64,000 nucleotides of DNA. It comes from Aphrocallistes beatrix (lineage: Eukaryota; Porifera; Hexactinellida; Sceptrulophora; Aphrocallistidae). A model generated the notes under the pieces. It was not told the origin of the DNA, did not search any database, and saw only the letters and a list, made by a program, of their open reading frames with translations. Numbering within the stretch: the stretch's first letter is position 1; the number at the start of each line of letters is the position of its first letter. Shown here in pieces: positions 1-10,049 of the stretch. The DNA lies in the NCBI GenBank assembly GCA_963281255.1, contig OY725493.1, forward strand, positions 681,550-745,549, written 5' to 3'. Both the position numbers and the translations under genes were made by a program.

Positions 1-1430
1 TCCCTAATTATACTTGCCTAATAGGATACAGAACAGGTAAAACTTCCGAATTTCTAAGGATAATAAATAAAATGATCAGTAACAACATTATATTCAGTGA
101 TTAAATACTTGTATACGATATACCATGTTACGTCTATGGTTACATTTCCTTGTAGACAATGTATATTGCCACACAAGTACTATAAGGTAAAATTTCCCAA
201 ATTATAGCAATACAGGAAAATATATAAATTTCCCTATTATACTTGCCTAATAGGATACAGAACAGGTAAAACTTCCGAATTTCTAAGGATAATAAATAAA
301 ATGATCAGTAACAACATTATATTCAGTGATTAAATACTTGTATACGATATACCATGTTATGTCTATGGTTACATTTCCTTGTAGACAATGTATATTGCCA
401 CACAAGTACTATAAGGTAAAATTTCCCAAATTATAGCAATACAGGAAAATATATAAATTTCCCTATTATACTTGCCTAATAGGATACAGAACAGGTAAAA
501 CTTCCGAATTTCTAAGGATAATAAATAAAATGATCAGTAACAACATTATATTCAGTGATTAAATACTTGTATACGATATACCATGTTACGTCTATGGTTA
601 CATTTCCTTGTAGACAATGTATATTGCCACACAAGTACTATAAGGTAAAATTTCCCAAATTATAGCAATACAGGAAAATATATAAATTTCCCTAATTATA
701 CTTGCCTAATAGGATACAGAACAGGTAAAACTTCCGAATTTCTAAGGATAATAAATAAAATGATCAGTAACAACATTATATTCAGTGATTAAATACTTGT
801 ATACGATATACCATGTTATGTCTATGGTTACATTTCCTTGTAGACAATGTATATTGCCACACAAGTACTATAAGGTAAAATTTCCCAAATTATAGCAATA
901 CAGGAAAATATATAAATTTCCCTAATTATACTTGCCTAATAGGATACAGAACAGGTAAAACTTCCGAATTTCTAAGGATAATAAATAAAATGATCAGTAA
1001 CAACATTATATTCAGTGATTAAATACTTGTATACGATATACCATGTTACGTCTATGGTTACATTTCCTTGTAGACAATGTATATTGCCACACAAGTACTA
1101 TAAGGTAAAATTTCCCAAATTATAGCAATACAGGAAAATATATAAATTTCCCTATTATACTTGCCTAATAGGATACAGAACAGGTAAAACTTCCGAATTT
1201 CTAAGGATAATAAATAAAATGATCAGTAACAACATTATATTCAGTGATTAAATACTTGTATACGATATACCATGTTATGTCTATGGTTACATTTCCTTGT
1301 AGACAATGTATATTGCCACACAAGTACTATAAGGTAAAATTTCCCAAATTATAGCAATACAGGAAAATATATAAATTTCCCTATTATACTTGCCTAATAG
1401 GATACAGAACAGGTTAAACTTCCGAATTTC
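1..1430. repeat. 230-bp tandem repeat array upstream of secreted gene copy 1
   Basis: Six complete head-to-tail units of 229-230 bp start near 1, 231, 460, 689, 919 and 1149, with a partial seventh from 1378 that breaks off near 1430. Units are almost identical. One site (ATGTTACG versus ATGTTATG) alternates strictly C,T,C,T,C,T, and a second site (CCTAATTA versus CCTATTA) runs long, short, short, long, long, short, short. The partial seventh unit joins directly to the proximal upstream region of the first secreted gene. The same unit appears about 1.5 times before gene copy 2 (5440-5830), so the array is an amplified piece of this gene family's upstream region. The array may begin before the window. 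Confidence 0.95.
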
Positions 1431-1587
1431 AAACGATTATAAATGAAAGGACCAGTAACAAAAATCCACTCAGCGATTAAACTCTTGTACTAATATTTGA
1501 TGCGGGAGAAATTTCCTATGCAAACAATAAAATAAACATTGAAGCACAAGATCGAGATTAGAACAGTCAGAATTGAATTTCATCAAA

Positions 1588-2076
1588 ATGAAACTATCTT
1601 CAGATATTATCCGAACTATCATCTTAATAGTGTCATTGCTCTCATTATTGGTTAATGGACACATAGTAAGGAACAGAGTTAGGACAACAACAGACTTGAT
1701 GCGCATTCACTCACTCAAGTATGCGATCGCTAGAGCTACTGTCACTGGTGCAAATAGTTTGTGTAATATATGCGAAAATGGTTGCCGAAAATGCCATACA
1801 TCACATGCTTCTATATTCAAATCACCGAAAGGATTCCGATATACAGAGATAAGTTGGCCAAATTACATAACTCTCCACTTGATTAGGCCGGAAATAATCA
1901 ACTTAATTGAGTTTCATCTGTGGGATAAAGATACGAGATACTACAATTACACTCTAGAGCACTCACTGGACGGGAGTAACTGGATAGCACTGAGGACTGA
2001 AGCTAGAGGACAAAGTTATCAGATGATACAAACTGGACAAGATATCGAACTGCAGTGGCTACGTATAAAGGGTTGA
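1588..2076 (+). CDS. Secreted F5/8 type C (discoidin/BTBD9-like) domain protein, copy 1, C-terminally shortened
   Basis: A 162-residue protein from ATG 1588; the TTG five codons earlier is not a start. Residues about 8-24 form a hydrophobic signal peptide ending LLVNG. The mature part carries a Cys-rich stretch (C-x2-C-x3-C-x2-C-H) and then a galactose-binding-fold domain of F5/8 type C kind. Its core (PEIINLIEFHLWD, a Tyr-rich strand, SLDGSNW) resembles the discoidin-like domain of BTBD9. The protein should be secreted; ligand and role are unknown. Compared with copy 2, a TGA at 2074-2076 replaces an Arg codon, and the frame stays open and alignable after it to TAA 2134-2136. Either the copy lost its last 20 residues or the TGA is read through. 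Confidence 0.8.
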   Translation: MKLSSDIIRTIILIVSLLSLLVNGHIVRNRVRTTTDLMRIHSLKYAIARATVTGANSLCNICENGCRKCHTSHASIFKSPKGFRYTEISWPNYITLHLIRPEIINLIEFHLWDKDTRYYNYTLEHSLDGSNWIALRTEARGQSYQMIQTGQDIELQWLRIKG

Positions 2077-2220
2077 AATAATATCTACAACAACGGTTTA
2101 CACATCTACTCTCTGAGCATTGATTACATCATATAATCAAATAATAAGTCCATTTTAGCATATTACATATTTACGTAAATTAAGATGTTCAATAAGTTAA
2201 CTATGTTTGTTTGCTTGAAA

Positions 2221-2395
2221 TAGAGTTGACTCCGTTTAATAGGGTCACATCGGCCAGAGGACATTTTGGCCCGATTGAGCAGAGAACTCTATTAACCGAA
2301 AATATTTTGGATTAGCTTCTATGTGTGAGATCCATTCTGGTTCTGCCAAACGTGGCCCGATTAACCAGTGGCCCTAATAAACGGAGTCGGCTGTA
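2221..2395. mobile_element. Palindromic MITE, family A (pogo/Tigger-like)
   Basis: The ends are inverted copies built on the motif GACTCCGCTTAAT, flanked by TA. The interior is a degenerate palindrome with the family's GGGTCA and CGGTTAAT blocks. Related copies lie at 14514, 26416, 26647, 31253, 50169 and 58877. No coding capacity. Ends of CAGTC type with TA duplications suggest Tc1/mariner, pogo/Tigger branch; this assignment is by recall of end sequences. Confidence 0.75.
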
Positions 2396-2775
2396 CCTGG
2401 TTTCCTAATATGATGTGTGTCAAGTAATCAATGCTTGCTGTAATCTACATTTCTAACTTATTAAATCAGTGTAGATGTCTTAAAGATCTCAGAAATTATA
2501 TGGCTCTGTATCATGTAATGGTGTAACCAATAATCTTTGCAAATTAATAAGCTCCAAATCCTACGACAATCTATGGAGCATGTTTCGAGAAATGTAATGC
2601 TACTTGGAATGGAGTGAACACATTGAAGTTATTTGGAGAAGTTCTACATTATTTAAAATCCTATGAAGACAGCAATATTTGGCACTATATATAAACGTGG
2701 ATTTCGCATATTAACAATAAAAATATTCTTAAAGCGCACGAGATCAGAACAAAACAGTAAAGTTCAGATTTAAAT
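2396..2775 (+). repeat. Duplicated upstream region shared with copy 3
   Basis: This block is nearly identical to 8017-8397 in front of gene copy 3, and includes a TATA-like CTATATATAAACG shortly before the start codon. It shows that the A-type and B-type secreted genes were duplicated together as a pair. Confidence 0.85.
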
Positions 2776-4745
2776 ATGAAAGAACCTTTAGACATTAACC
2801 GAACTATCTTCTTAATAGTTTCAATACTCTCGTTATTGGCCAATGGAGATATATATGTTACAGTCAATGTGTAAAATCAGTGCATTTGAAAATTGACTGA
2901 AATTTCCAGTCAATTTATAAATTGACTGATTCACTTAGGCAATTTACAAATTGACTGATTCATTGGTTAATTTATTTGACAGATTGACTGAATCATCTTA
3001 TGAAGATAAGTACTAACAAACCAAAATTGAAGACAAGGCTGGGGTTGGTTAACCGATTTGAGGCAGTGGTTACCTAAATATTTATTCCGACTGTTAACCG
3101 GTTAACTGATATAATAATTATAATAATTGAGTTAGTAATAGTTGAAAATACTTCGCTGATTAAAAACAATATGTAATTTGCATACACAATAACCTACATA
3201 TTATGTTTGCTTTGCTTCATGTTACTAAAGATAAAATTAGTAAATAAATCGCTACTTTTCACAATTTTCACCATAGATTAATCAATGTGACTGAAGGAAT
3301 TTCGTTCAAAATTGTCTCAGATTCTAGGCAAGGGTGAAAATATCAACTTGTTTACTTTGCTCACATAGATGATACATATGTTCGACATCATTAAACGCGC
3401 CTATGCTGCATGCGGCCATGGCGGTCGAGACAAGATAATTAAAGCTTTGAACAAATATGCAAACATCACTCGTGACTCCATTGAGCTCTACAAATCTCTA
3501 TGTGTTCAATGTCAACAGAAACGTAAGCGTGTCACTACCAAGGGTGTTGTTGTGAAGCCAATTCTGTCCAAAGACTATGGTTCCCGTGTTCAGATTGACC
3601 TCATTGACATGCAGTCTATGTGCAAAGGATCGTATCGCTGGATTATGGTTTATCAAGACCACTTAACAAAGTACTGTGTATTACGCCCTTTGACTTTCAA
3701 ACGTGCTGCTGAAGTCGCATGGCAACTAGTTGACATTTTTTTGTTACTAGAATTCTCCAGAGTGACAACGGCAGTGAATTTACAGCTTCGGTCATCACTG
3801 AACTGAAGGTCATGTGGCCGGATCTACTTATGGTGCATGGTAAACCTCGCCATCCCGCAAGCCAGGGATCGGTTGAGAGACTGAATTCTGACGTCAAAGA
3901 CATCTAATTGCTTGGTTAAGTGACAATAACGCATGTTGAAACGGAGTCGTCTTGAGCAGGTTGCTGGAAACTCTGGAGACAATGTAGTTATTCCAATCCC
4001 TTTAGTGGATCGCGGTAGAGGTGATCCTCGAAACATCATGGGTGTAATTATAGACAGAAATGAAAATGACATGTACCGTATAGCAGTCCGTGCAGGAATC
4101 CTGAAAGGATCTTACAGCCGAAATCAATTTGATTTGTGTCCCCATCCGCTGTACAGTGTGAACGATTTCTCCGCAGGCAAAGAAATAGGCCTGCGACAAG
4201 CTGTTCAACAAGGGTCTAAGTGTGATGGACAAGGATTTTCCAAGTGTAATTGTACACAAAGTGGCAAATAATGCAAATGTTTCAAGGCTGGACTTAAATA
4301 TAATAGTAAGTGTCACGCCAGCATGACTTGCCCCAAAGATCTGAATGGGAACGATATGTAAACGTTATGGACTCAACATAATGTTGTCATAAGCTGTTAA
4401 TGCAATATTGATATCAATAAATTCAATTCATGATTCAGTCAATCTGTCAAATAAATTAACCAATGATTCAGTCAATTTGTAAATTGCCTAAGTGAATCAG
4501 TCAATTTATAAATTGACTGGAAATTTCAGTCAATTTACAAAATGACTGATTTTACACATTGACTGTAACATATATAAGACAACAACAGACTTGATGCGCA
4601 TTCACTCACTCAAGTATGTGATTGCTAGAGCTACTGTCACTGGTGCAGATAGTGTATGCCACATATGTGAAGAAAGTTGTAGAGAATGCCACACGACACA
4701 TGCCTCTCGACAATGGGCTACATCTATTCTCACTGAGGATCGACT
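2776..4745 (+). pseudogene. Secreted F5/8 C family copy split by a transposon
   Basis: The first part (2776-2856) encodes the start Met, signal peptide and the first mature residues, closely matching copy 3. The coding sequence is then interrupted by the TIR element at 2857-4569. After it, 4576-4745 resumes with the conserved TTDLMRIHSL region and a Cys-rich stretch (C-x2-C-x3-C-x2-C-H). It then jumps straight to a degenerate version of the C-terminal strand, so most of the F5/8 C core is deleted. It cannot make a normal protein. The insertion itself duplicated ATATAT on each side. Confidence 0.85.
2857..4569 (+). mobile_element. 1.7-kb TIR element with KRBA2-like (retroviral-type) integrase remnant
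   Basis: The element is bounded by about 139-bp terminal inverted repeats (2857-2995 and 4431-4569) and a 6-bp ATATAT duplication (2851-2856, 4570-4575). The TIRs contain many spaced copies of the motif TTGACTG, which may be protein-binding sites. The interior (about 3369-4271, plus strand) encodes an integrase of the type found in KRBA2-like proteins: a C-x2-C zinc-binding part (CVQCQQKRKR) followed by catalytic-core sequence (QIDLIDM, YQDHLTKYC). Such integrases occur in Ginger-type DNA transposons. The long TIRs and 6-bp duplication also recall a shortened Polinton relative. No capsid, polymerase or other gene is seen. It is a fossil, broken in at least two places. Confidence 0.8.
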
Positions 4746-5439
4746 ACACTGTCTAACCAAGTAATGAAATGTGAATGTCGAGTTAGTTTTTCTGTGATAT
4801 CACAGGACTCCCTACTACTTTCATGTTATGCTTGGTTACTCATTAAATGTGTGCTGTACATTATTCACTACATCAGTGGGGTTCCTGGTCTACGGCCCCA
4901 TGTAGGGCCGCAGGACTCATTGTATGGAACATTCGATCACTTAGGAATAATCTACAATAATACGTATTCATCATATAAAAGTGAAAATCACTTTTGGGGC
5001 CATTAATATCGCTGCAGGTCCAAATGGGGGCTTTCTGGGGGCGAACGTTGGGAACCACTGATCTAGATCAAAGAATATGCGAGCTCAAACACATTAATGA
5101 CGTTTTCAAGTTTTAAAGTCTAAATTGTGGGTAACTTTTGACTTTTAACCCTAGATTATCGAAAACTCGCGATATCGCGGATTCCCCAGCCATTTTCAAT
5201 AGGAAAGAAGCCATAAAGTTGTACCAGTGGGTACATTTCGGTAGTCTTAGATTAACTCTGTCAAACGGCCTTTTCTTGCAAAATTAACTCAGTCAACTTG
5301 AAGAAGAGACAATTCTACGTCATTAAGTACTCATATTCTTTGTTATAATGACAGAAAGGATTTCTGGTTAGAAATTTGGGAAAAATTAAAGTTCAAAATT
5401 CCGATTACAGTATAGATTCGTACGTATACATAGCATCAG
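4746..5439. other. No gene recognised
   Basis: This stretch lies between the split pseudogene and the upstream repeats of copy 2. I see no recognisable coding region, only short open frames without family resemblance, and no clear inverted-repeat element. Confidence 0.5.
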
Positions 5440-5840
5440 TGTTATATACTATATATGGCTATACATCCTTGTAGAGACAATGTATATTACAACACAAATA
5501 CTATAAAGTAAAATTTCCCAAATTATAGCAATACAGGATAATATATAAATTTTCCTAATCATACTTTCCTAATAGGATACAGAACAGGTAAAACTTCCGA
5601 ATTTCTAAGGATAATAAATAAAATGATCAGTAACAACATTATATTCAGTGATTAAATTCTTGTATACGATATACCATGATATGTCTATGGTTACATTTCC
5701 TTGTAGACGATGTATATTGCAACACAAGTACTATAAGGTAAAATTTCCCAAATTATAGCAATACAGGAAAATATATAAATTTTCCTAATCATACTTGCCC
5801 AATAGGATACAGAACAGGTAAAACTTCCGAATTTCAAACG
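5440..5840. repeat. About 1.5 units of the 230-bp upstream repeat before copy 2
   Basis: A diverged partial unit (about 5440-5549), one full unit (about 5550-5780) and the start of another repeat the unit found at 1-1430, at lower identity. It passes directly into the same proximal upstream region as copy 1. The array therefore expanded at copy 1, or contracted here, after the gene duplication. Confidence 0.85.
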
Positions 5841-5984
5841 ATTATAAATGAAAAGACCAAAATCCACTCAGCGATTAAATTCTTGTACTAATATTTGATG
5901 CGGGAGAAATTTCTATGCAAACAATAAAATAAACATTGAAGCACAAGATCGAGATTAGAGCAGTCAGAATTGAATTTCATCAAA

Positions 5985-6533
5985 ATGAAACTATCTTCAG
6001 ATATTATCCGAACTATCATCTTAATAGTGTCATTGCTCTCATTATTGGTTAATGGAGCTATAGTAAGGAACAGAGTTAGGACAACAACAGACTTGATGCG
6101 TATTCACTCACTCAAGTATGCGATTGCTAGAGCTAATGTCACTGGTGCAAATAGTTTATGTAATATATGCGAAAATGGTTGCCGAAGATGCCATACATCA
6201 CATGCTTCTGTATTCAAATCTCCAAAGGGATTCCGATATACAGAGATAAGTTGGCCAAATTACATAACTCTCCACCTGATTAGGCCGGAAATAATCAACT
6301 TAATTGAGTTCCATCTGTGGGATTTGGATGTTAGACATTATATATACTCTCTAGAGTACTCACTGGACGGGAGTAACTGGATAGCACTGAGGACTAATGC
6401 TAGAGGGGAAGGATACCAGATGATACTGACTGGACAAGATATCGAACTGCAGTGGATACGGATGAAGGGTAGAAATAATATCTACAACAACGGTCTACAC
6501 ATCTACTCTCTGAGCATTGATTATATCCTATAA
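5985..6533 (+). CDS. Secreted F5/8 type C (discoidin/BTBD9-like) domain protein, copy 2, intact
   Basis: A 182-residue protein from ATG 5985, the best full-length member of the cluster. Signal peptide at about residues 8-24 (hydrophobic run ending LLVNG). The mature chain has a conserved TTDLMRIHSLKYAIARA segment, the Cys-rich stretch C-x2-C-x3-C-x2-C-H, then an F5/8 type C core with PEIINLIEFHLWDLD, SLDGSNWIALR and QDIELQWIRMKG, and the last strand IYSLSIDYIL. The order matches the discoidin-like domain of BTBD9, here without BTB or BACK domains. It is intronless. Expected to be secreted and to bind sugar, lipid or protein, as F5/8 C domains do; the actual ligand is unknown. Downstream, AATAAG may act as a weak polyadenylation signal. 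Confidence 0.88.
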   Translation: MKLSSDIIRTIILIVSLLSLLVNGAIVRNRVRTTTDLMRIHSLKYAIARANVTGANSLCNICENGCRRCHTSHASVFKSPKGFRYTEISWPNYITLHLIRPEIINLIEFHLWDLDVRHYIYSLEYSLDGSNWIALRTNARGEGYQMILTGQDIELQWIRMKGRNNIYNNGLHIYSLSIDYIL

Positions 6534-7190
6534 TCAAATAATAAGTCCGTTTTAGCATTTGGGGCTATTTATAATAAGATGTTTAATAAGTTAACTATGT
6601 TTGTTTGTTTGTTTGTTTGTTTGAGATACATGATTTCCTATTATGATGTTTGTCTATTAATCAATGCTTGCTGTGATCTACATTTTCTAACTTATCTAAT
6701 CAGTGTCCTAAAGGTATAAGTATGAGTACATAGGCGTTGGGTTTGACAGATGAAAAGGAACACTGCAGGAAGAAGAATGTGCAACTATAATTTTTGAAGT
6801 CATAGTTCACAAAAGGCTGCAGTATAATATTACAGCTGATGCTTGAAGTGATGGGCGTATATTTATACTCCTTAAATAGTAAAGCTTTAAAGTAATCTCA
6901 TTACTTAATTCTTGGATCAGGTTTTGTTAGTTATTGCCTGGAATAACAAGATTCATCAAAGGACTGGTGGAGTCAGGTGGACGTATAAATACAATCTGAC
7001 ATACAGTATATTGGAATACAATATACATCTATTCAGAATTATAATTCCATAATTATCGAATTATCCTGGGTTCTGTAGACTACATCAAGGGATGAAAAAA
7101 ACTATATATAGACCATGGAATTACTAGTAAAATAGTACGTTCAACGAAATTTAGTGATGTTGTTAAGGACCTGGGTTAAAATTTGGGAGA
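6534..7190. other. Spacer after copy 2 with (GTTT)n tract
   Basis: Contains the 3' flank of copy 2 and a short GTTT tract near 6598-6625, matching the longer one after copy 3 (8986-9034). Otherwise no gene or element recognised. Confidence 0.5.
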
Positions 7191-8017
7191 TACAGTGACT
7201 CCGCTTAATCGGGCCACTTTTGGCAGGGCGGAATAGCTTTCACACATAGAAGCGAATACAAAACTGAAATTAAAACGATCAGTTTCAGCTTTAGTTTAGT
7301 TCGCAGTACTATACGCACTACTACGTCATGTTGTCTAATTAATCAAATGTTGTAAGATCATATCTGTTCAGTCAGCATAGAACTCTCACAAAACTAATGG
7401 CTGTCATCGTCTAATGACGAATTTTGAATCAATATTTGAGTAGATCGATTGCTTGAGCTATGTCACTGCAGAAAGCGTATGTTACTTACATTATTGCGGA
7501 AGTACATTACTATTGTTATGATGCAGGAGGTTCTATTTTTAAATCACCTTTAGCCTCAATGTTATGTTATTGTTTGTTTAATTCATTTTTTGTTTCATTT
7601 GTGCTGTAATACTGAATCAAATATGTCCTATCAGTATAGAACTGCACAAAGGTCTACATAGGCTTTTTACGAAATCCCTTTTATAATAAACGTAAATTCA
7701 TATATTTACAAAGCTGCGTTTATAGGTATTGATAAAATCTCAATGGCTAATATAGGATGTTCATATGTAGAATCCGATTTCCAGATTTAAACAGATAAAT
7801 TCAATATTTAAGGAATAAAAAACACACAAATGCGCTTCGCTTGCTTGCGCTGCGAGGCTGGCGAACACTTTATGTCCGCTGGAGATATCCTTTGGGCGCC
7901 TAGGCTCATATTGATTAATGATAAGGTAAATAACATCTCTAAAAGTAAATACTTGTATGCTTGACTTACTGTTATAAATCGATATCACTAAAAATCAATT
8001 AAATCGAGTCGACTGTA
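7191..8017. mobile_element. Family A element ends about 830 bp apart, with foreign interior
   Basis: A family A left end (TACAGTGACTCCGCTTAATC, from 7191) and a matching inverted right end (GAGTCGACTGTA, to 8017) bracket sequence not found in the short family members. That interior holds a weak relic of the secreted gene (about 7445-7556) and a GC-rich family F repeat (about 7820-7985). It is either a longer family member that took up local DNA or two separate end fragments. Confidence 0.45.
7445..7556 (+). pseudogene. Degenerate relic of the secreted F5/8 C gene
   Basis: Two short blocks align in order with the family: a decayed version of the YAIARATVTG segment near 7450-7480 and a decayed version of the SVFKSPKG segment near 7530-7556. 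The sequence between and around them is lost. The match is weak. Confidence 0.35.
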
Positions 8018-8307
8018 TATGGTTTCCTAATATGATGTGTATGTCAAGTAATCAATGCTTGCTGTAATCTACATTTCTAACTTATTAAATCAGTGTAGAT
8101 GTCTTAAAGATCTCAGAAATTCTATGGCTCTGTACCATGTAATGGTGAAACCAATAATTTGTGCAAATTAATAAGCTCTAAATCCTACGACAATCTATGG
8201 AGCATGTTTCGAGGAATGTAATGCTACTTGGAATGGAGTGAACACATTGAAGTTATTTGGAGAAGTTCTACATTATTTAAAATCCTATGAAGACAGCAAT
8301 ATTTGGC

Positions 8308-8322
8308 ACTATATATAAACGT
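8308..8322 (+). promoter_or_regulatory. TATA-like box of copy 3
   Basis: CTATATATAAAC lies about 80 bp before ATG 8398. It is conserved in the paired pseudogene (near 2690), which supports its being the shared core promoter of the B-type copies. Confidence 0.5.
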
Positions 8323-8397
8323 AGATTTCGCATATTAACAAAAAATATTCTTAAAGCGCACGAGATCAGAACAAAACAGTAAAGTTCAGATTTAAAT

Positions 8398-8850
8398 ATG
8401 AAAGAACCTTTAGACATTAACCGAACTATCATCTTAATAGTGTCATTACTCTCATTATTGGTTAATGGACAGATAGTAAGGAACAGAGTTAAGACAACAA
8501 CAGACTTGATACGCATTCACTCACTCAAGTATGCGATTGCTAGAGCTACTGTCACTGGTGCAAATAGTTTATGCTACGCATGTGATATCCATACCTCTGT
8601 ATTCAAATCACCAAAGGGATTCCGATATGCATATAGTAGGTGGCCAAATTACATTACTTTCCAGTTGATTAGGCCAGAAATAATCAACTTAATTGAGTTT
8701 CATCTGTGGGATGAAGAGGTTAGACACTACACATACACTCTAGAGTACTCACTGGATGGGAGTAACTGGATAGCACTGAGGACTAATGCTAGAGGGGAAG
8801 GATATCAGATGATACAGACTGGACAAGACATCGAACTGCAGTGGCTATGA
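8398..8850 (+). CDS. Secreted F5/8 type C domain protein, copy 3, C-terminally shortened
   Basis: A 150-residue protein from ATG 8398 with a signal peptide (about residues 8-23) and the F5/8 type C core. The Cys-rich stretch is reduced to one C-x2-C (SLCYACD), unlike copies 1 and 2. The N-terminus and upstream region match the split pseudogene at 2776, so this is the B-type partner of copy 2. A TGA at 8848-8850 stands where other copies have Arg. After it the frame is open and alignable to TAA 8920-8922, ending in the family's SIDYIL. As in copy 1, about 24 residues are lost unless the stop is read through. The 3' flank has AATAAA near 8970. Confidence 0.78.
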   Translation: MKEPLDINRTIILIVSLLSLLVNGQIVRNRVKTTTDLIRIHSLKYAIARATVTGANSLCYACDIHTSVFKSPKGFRYAYSRWPNYITFQLIRPEIINLIEFHLWDEEVRHYTYTLEYSLDGSNWIALRTNARGEGYQMIQTGQDIELQWL

Positions 8851-8922
8851 ATAAGGGGTAGGAGTATTGTCTACAACACCAATATACACCTATTCTTTCT
8901 GAGTATTGATTATATCTTATAA

Positions 8923-9427
8923 TCAAATAAAAGTCTATTTTAGCATTTGATCAATTTTAATTAAGATGTTCAATAAATAACCATGTTTGTTTGTTTGTTT
9001 GTTTGTTTGTTTGTTTGTTTATTTGTTTGTTTGATTGAGATATCATATTATTTCATATTAAGATATTTGACTATTAATTGGTAAAATCTACATTTTCAAG
9101 TTATCTATTCAGTGTATAACTGTCCTAAAGGTATATTATGAGCACATACGCAATTGGTTTGATAGATGAAAGAAAAACATACGTATGTGGGAAAGAAGTG
9201 TGCTTCAACAATTTCGTTCATGGATCACAAATGGCTGCAGTATAATCCCTAGTCAGACTAGGATTTTGCTAACTCATTTCCGATTAAGTTATTTTGGGCG
9301 GGGAAATCCTAAAAGTGTTGGGTTAAATTCGTAATCTATACATTATAATTCTCATAATTGAGGCTCCCAGCTCAATTACTAACTAAGTTTAAAACATCTA
9401 CCTTTGATACAGGGGTGGCTACAGCCC
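8923..9427. other. Spacer with (GTTT)n microsatellite
   Basis: A GTTT tract of about 12 units lies at 8986-9034. A short segment around 9290-9320 (GGGCGGGGAAA-CCTAAAAGTG type) recurs near 15950, so a small dispersed repeat is present. No gene recognised. Confidence 0.5.
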
Positions 9428-9631
9428 AGGGCTTTATCTAGGTGCTCGGCCGGCACTTATAGGTGCCAGCCTGGTATCGTCCGAGGAGTCAAGGTGCTTG
9501 CAGTGTGATTCGATTTTGGTCCCGGGTTGCTATCATCCCTGGAATTACAAGATAAATCACTGTTTGGGTGCCATATAACTTTTATCACCTCCAAAAAAAG
9601 TGCCGGACTGGAAAATCCTAGATAAAACCAT
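9428..9631. mobile_element. 204-bp Mutator-like MITE, family K, copy 1
   Basis: The ends are inverted (TTTATCTAGG and CCTAGATAAA), and the element is flanked by a 10-bp duplication GCTACAGCCC (9418-9427 and 9632-9641). Copies of the same length occur at 44650 and 50631 with 12-bp and 9-bp duplications. Length 9-12 bp suits Mutator-like elements. No coding capacity. Confidence 0.85.
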
Positions 9632-10049
9632 GCTACAGCCCCACCCGGTGGGGAGAATTTATAATCTGTCGGGGGAAGAATTGGAAGAAATTTAGAAAAG
9701 ACACTCTATTTTAGCCCCCTGTCGGGGAATTCCTAGCGCCACCCATGCTTTGATATATGATGTTGATTGTCCCTAGTCACGGTCATCATATATGGTAGCG
9801 AATAGTGGCACAAAACGATAATTTTCTTCATTAGACTAAGTATTTGCTGTTGTTTCAAAAATGACTAATTCCGAAATGTAGTTTACGAATTTGAACAAAA
9901 ATAGAATTTTTTTTTGAGTGCATATTCCTTTGTGAATAGATCCACTTTAATATTATTTTATGGAGGTTTTCGTGGTGGTCGAATGCTCTATCGGGTAAGT
10001 GTATAGTACTTGAACATTGAAATACAGTGGATACATAAGTAGGATAAAA

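Noticed and set aside
1573-1587. Five-residue N-terminal extension (MNFIK) of the secreted copies
   Set aside because: It depends on a TTG start; the ATG at 1588 (and 5985) gives a normal signal peptide.
1470-1706. Minus-strand frames at 1470-1706, 2685-2867 and 8277-8516 with similar sequences
   Set aside because: Similarity to each other only reflects the antisense of the duplicated secreted genes.
2074-2076. Selenocysteine codon
   Set aside because: The aligned residue is Arg, not Cys, and I see no obvious selenocysteine-insertion hairpin in the 3' flank; read-through or simple loss is more likely.
3369-4271. Host integrase-derived gene (domesticated KRBA2-like)
   Set aside because: It is enclosed by fresh TIRs and a target duplication and is broken, so it is a transposon remnant.
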